A DNA stretch of 64,000 bases. Origin: Desulfobacterales bacterium (lineage in GTDB: Bacteria > Desulfobacterota > Desulfobacteria > Desulfobacterales > Desulfosalsimonadaceae). The DNA is taken from positions 310,001 through 374,000 of the forward strand of contig JAXHNP010000007.1 of assembly GCA_034520365.1 (NCBI GenBank), given 5' to 3'. The notes under the pieces are model-generated. The model was not told the origin of the DNA. It searched no databases and was given only the letters and a program-made list of their open reading frames with translations. This document shows positions 61,103-64,000 of the stretch, piece after piece. Both the position numbers and the translations under genes were made by a program. Positions within the stretch are counted from its first letter, which is position 1. Each line of letters opens with the position of its first letter.

Positions 61103-63403
61103 ATGGCCAAACTATTTCGTCCGCAGCCGCCTGCAAATCAAATTCCGCTAAAACAATATCATTTTGAAATCTCCATCGATCGCCTCCGGCGAGGGATTGA
61201 CAATGTCCGGCACGACGTCCATATCAGTCCGGACTTCCAGCGGATTGCCAATCGACTGGCTTTTCAACTCATTCTATATTATGCGGAGGTCTCCCCGCCC
61301 TTCCATACCGAAACCCGGTTCCACTGGCATAACGAGACCACGGAATTCAAGCGGCTGTGCCACGAGATTCTGTCATACGGCATCAATATGGCCAAAGCCG
61401 GCCGGGAAATCCAGATTGATGTTCTGGCGCAGGTATCTGTTGTCAAAATGCTTTCCGAGACAATCGGACACCAGTTCGAAGAAACGCTGCAGCATCTTAA
61501 AACCACTATCCGCAAACATGAACTCGCCCAGCGGATGGAGCCGCCCCTTGCCTTAAGGGAAGAGGTCGGCATGGTCATCCAGCGCAAAGACCCGATCATT
61601 CGAAACGCGGGCACGGATCTCTTTCAATATTTCACGGAGGTCCAGCATGAACTGAACAAACTCAGAATTTCCAATTTCGGGGAAGAAAGCGTCATCCCCC
61701 GGGAAATATTCTCAAACCCGATTCTGCGGTCCACCGGCCAAATAAACGGATTTTTTCTGATTGAAAACTACGTACTGATCGGCCATCGCATTGAAGACCC
61801 GGTCAATTATAACACCCTGTTTAATCTTCTGATCAATTTTCTGGCGGCGCATTTCCGCGCCGATCCGCAAGCCAGCAGCGGCCGCGAAGCCGGACAGCCG
61901 CAAAGCCGGCGGATCAGGCCTCAGATCACCAATATCACGGATGCCTATCGGCCGGAACTAGACGGCATGATCAAACATGTCGAAAATATCGATCTGCTGT
62001 TTAATTATTTTAAAACCCGAAACGCACTGAAAAATTTAAAAAACCAGCAAACCGGGCCGAGCCATCAAAAAAAACTCAAAACCCGGGCCCGCGACCAAAA
62101 ACAGCGACTCAAACAGTTTTACCGGATCGTTTCAAAAAATTTGATGATCCAGGGCATTGTGGCCCCCTACCTGATGCAGCCGGTTTTTAAAGAATACTGC
62201 CCCCCGCTGTCCCCGCAGGAATGCCTCCAATACCTGGTTATCCCCAAGGCCCGCAAACCGGTTGTCCGCAAATTAAACCGTTTTAAGGCGTACTATTCCC
62301 AGAATTTCCCCTTAGGGCCCCTGAATCAGATGGTCCGTAAAATCAAGCGGACCTCCAGAAAAGATCAGCAGAAATACCTGATCCGGTATTTAACCGATTT
62401 TGCCCGCTACCACCGGGACCTCATGAATTATCAGGTGCTGAAAGATACCGCAGACAGCATCAACCTTCGGACCGAGGAGAAAAGCATCCGGCTGTCCCGG
62501 GAAAACCAGACCCTTTATGAATTCCTCCTCGCCCATGAACAAGCCGCCGAGGCCAGCCGAATTCAGAACCATTCCGTGATTAAGGCCGATATCCGGGGCT
62601 CTTCGGCAATCATTGGGCAGATGAAGGAAAAACAGCAGAACCCGGCCACCAGCTTCAGCCTGAACTTTTTTGATCCGGTCAATAACGTGCTGGCCCTCTA
62701 TGGGGCCCAAAAAGTATTTATTGAGGGCGATGCGGTCATTCTTTCAATTTTTGAGCATGAAGAAAAACCCGACGAATGGTATGCGGTTTCCCGGGCCTGC
62801 GGCCTGGCCGTCAATATTCTGCTGATCGTGAGCCGCTATAACCTGAGAAACCGAATCAACCGGCTGCCCATGCTGGATATCGGCATCGGCATCGGCTTTT
62901 CCGATCAGGCGCCGACGTTTTTCTATGACAACGACAACCGGATCATGATCTCCCCGGCCATCAACACCGCCGACCGGCTGTCGGAATGCCATAAATCCAT
63001 GCGAAAAAAGTTTCGCAAAAAAAAGCGGCCGTTTAATGTCTATCTGTATAAGCCTTCGGCCGAAGGCGGCGGAAGTTCGCTTCCGCCCACCATGGGACTG
63101 CTCCGGTATAATGTCAAAGGCATTGAACTGCACCGAAAGGCCTTTGATAAACTGGCGAAAGAGATTCATCTGAAACGGCTGAGCTGCCGGCTCCCCAAAA
63201 TTTCGGATGCACCGATAACGCTTTATTCCGGCAAATTTCCCACCATGGCGGGCCGCTATCAGCGCCTGGTGATCCGGGAGGCGCAAATCCCGGAAGTCTC
63301 CCTGACCGACTTCCGGACCCTCAGGTATACGGACCAAAAATATTATGAGGTCTGTACCAACTCCCAGATCTATGCCTATGTTAAAAAACATCTCAAAAAA
63401 TAA
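61103..63403 (+). CDS. Large protein with a C-terminal class III nucleotidyl-cyclase-like domain
   Basis: 766 residues. The N-terminal 450 residues are charged and helical, with no recognised domain. The C-terminal part (about 490-690) looks like a class III cyclase homology domain. Metal-site Asp residues are in KADIRGSSAI and VFIEGDAVIL, and the transition-state Asn/Arg pair is in SPAINTADRLSEC. The purine-specifying Lys of classic enzymes is not in place. It may be a cyclase with altered base choice or a degenerate sensor. No membrane helix. A GAF-ANTAR gene starts 17 bases later. Confidence 0.68.
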   Translation: MAKLFRPQPPANQIPLKQYHFEISIDRLRRGIDNVRHDVHISPDFQRIANRLAFQLILYYAEVSPPFHTETRFHWHNETTEFKRLCHEILSYGINMAKAGREIQIDVLAQVSVVKMLSETIGHQFEETLQHLKTTIRKHELAQRMEPPLALREEVGMVIQRKDPIIRNAGTDLFQYFTEVQHELNKLRISNFGEESVIPREIFSNPILRSTGQINGFFLIENYVLIGHRIEDPVNYNTLFNLLINFLAAHFRADPQASSGREAGQPQSRRIRPQITNITDAYRPELDGMIKHVENIDLLFNYFKTRNALKNLKNQQTGPSHQKKLKTRARDQKQRLKQFYRIVSKNLMIQGIVAPYLMQPVFKEYCPPLSPQECLQYLVIPKARKPVVRKLNRFKAYYSQNFPLGPLNQMVRKIKRTSRKDQQKYLIRYLTDFARYHRDLMNYQVLKDTADSINLRTEEKSIRLSRENQTLYEFLLAHEQAAEASRIQNHSVIKADIRGSSAIIGQMKEKQQNPATSFSLNFFDPVNNVLALYGAQKVFIEGDAVILSIFEHEEKPDEWYAVSRACGLAVNILLIVSRYNLRNRINRLPMLDIGIGIGFSDQAPTFFYDNDNRIMISPAINTADRLSECHKSMRKKFRKKKRPFNVYLYKPSAEGGGSSLPPTMGLLRYNVKGIELHRKAFDKLAKEIHLKRLSCRLPKISDAPITLYSGKFPTMAGRYQRLVIREAQIPEVSLTDFRTLRYTDQKYYEVCTNSQIYAYVKKHLKK

Positions 63404-63420
63404 CGCGTTCAAAGGTTTTC

Positions 63421-64000
63421 ATGGAAATTAAATCTTCTGAAAATACCGATAAATATTTAAAAGCCCTGATGGATATCAGCCGGGCCATTAATTCGGATCG
63501 TTATCTGGAGGATATCCTCAAACTCATCGTTATGGTGACCGCCAAGGTCACGGGCGTTGAAATCTGCTCCCTCTGGCTGATCGATGAGGATAAGGAGCCC
63601 AAAGAGTTAAGGCTTAAAGCGACCCAGACCATTGATCCGGAATATGTTCAGGACCGGGTTCTGACCCTAAACGAAGGTGTGGTCGGTTATGTGGCCGCCC
63701 AGCAGCAGCCCCTGCTGATTCCTGATGTTCTGACGGAACCCCGGTTCAAAGAAAAGGAAATGGCCCGGAAACTGGGCCTTAAATCCCTGGCCAGCGTACC
63801 GCTTCAGGTCCGGGATGAGAAGGTGATCGGGGTGTTAAACTGTTTTACCTCGGAATACCACGACTTCACCGAAAACGAGGTGAACCTGATCAAGGCGGTG
63901 GCCAATCAGGCGGCAGTGGCCATTTTCAACTCTGAACTCATGGTCAAAACCCGGGTAATCCAGGAAGAGCTGGAAACCCGCAAACTGGTGGAGCGAAGCA
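63421..64000 (+). CDS. GAF-ANTAR-type regulator (3' truncated by window edge)
   Basis: About 193 codons visible. A short N-terminal helix (LKALMDISRAINSDRYLEDI) precedes a GAF domain at about 20-165 (LNEGVVGYVAAQQQPLLIPD, SLASVPLQVRDEKVIGVLNC). The sequence runs out in VIQEELETRKLVERS, the start of an ANTAR RNA-binding domain. Such proteins act as transcription antiterminators or sensors. AAAGG precedes the ATG. Adjacent to the cyclase-like gene, so probably one signalling unit. Confidence 0.8.
   Translation, partial: MEIKSSENTDKYLKALMDISRAINSDRYLEDILKLIVMVTAKVTGVEICSLWLIDEDKEPKELRLKATQTIDPEYVQDRVLTLNEGVVGYVAAQQQPLLIPDVLTEPRFKEKEMARKLGLKSLASVPLQVRDEKVIGVLNCFTSEYHDFTENEVNLIKAVANQAAVAIFNSELMVKTRVIQEELETRKLVERS

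Overview
The window reads as chromosome from a strictly anaerobic, sulfate-reducing-type member of the Desulfobacterota (Desulfobacteraceae-like). This is inferred from gene content, not from a marker gene: indolepyruvate:ferredoxin oxidoreductase, a CooC/ASKHA cluster typical of Wood-Ljungdahl organisms, a siroheme decarboxylase (alternative haem route), acyl-CoA dehydrogenase/EtfB/acyl-CoA ligase genes, a DUF6178 protein, and a large load of short palindromic repeats. The sequence is moderately GC-rich. Genes lie on both strands in short operons.

Layout. 1-4.0 kb: 3' part of a PLP decarboxylase (PanP-like) converging on iorAB. 4.2-7.9 kb: small hypothetical, rdgB, nitroreductase, DUF6178. 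7.9-12.4 kb: ASKHA protein, MBL hydrolase, PrmA-like methyltransferase and CooC-like ATPase on the minus strand. 12.6-17.9 kb: SixA-like phosphatase, alpha-toroid protein plus acyltransferase, hypothetical, DUF1848, dusB. 17.9-24.0 kb: fatty-acid block (enoyl-CoA hydratase, APH-type kinase, TetR, acyl-CoA dehydrogenase, divergent etfB) interrupted by pyrE. 24.2-30.0 kb: signalling block (GGDEF, REC-HD-GYP, REC, membrane histidine kinase). 30.1-34.8 kb: hemerythrin with an upstream small ORF, DUF433/DUF5615 toxin-antitoxin pair, queF, pncB, a DUF6883/DUF4926 cassette, and a duplicated pncB 3' end. 34.8-43.1 kb: a giant modular secreted protein and a gingipain-type C25 peptidase. 43.2-51.8 kb: acyl-CoA ligase, radical SAM, transketolase, B12-radical SAM, siroheme decarboxylase, mtnA. 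52.0-56.5 kb: mobile four-helix-bundle gene, rhodanese/CDF/MauE-like operon, a hypothetical, tRNA-Asn. 56.6-64 kb: aspS, hisS, panB, a cyclase-homology protein, and the start of a GAF-ANTAR gene.

The most notable signal is mobile. About ten intergenic copies of a short palindromic element (family A) share terminal inverted repeats that start CACGGTGAATTTGTTC. Three full-length copies (about 150 bp) are flanked by perfect 10-bp direct repeats. A fourth element of 553 bp (51966-52518) has the same ends and its own perfect 10-bp flanking repeat, and carries one gene, for an S23-type four-helix-bundle protein. This looks like a transposon family whose only visible cargo is a four-helix-bundle protein, with hairpin-rich miniature derivatives. 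A second family (B2) with different ends also shows 8-12 bp flanking repeats. Other points: pncB is followed by a foreign-looking two-gene cassette and then a second, diverged pncB 3' end; the giant secreted protein and the C25 peptidase share a Ser/Gly-rich linker followed by a C-F-I tail; divergent promoters between the acyl-CoA dehydrogenase and etfB flank a candidate operator; and an apparently non-discriminating aspartyl-tRNA synthetase lies next to a tRNA-Asn gene.
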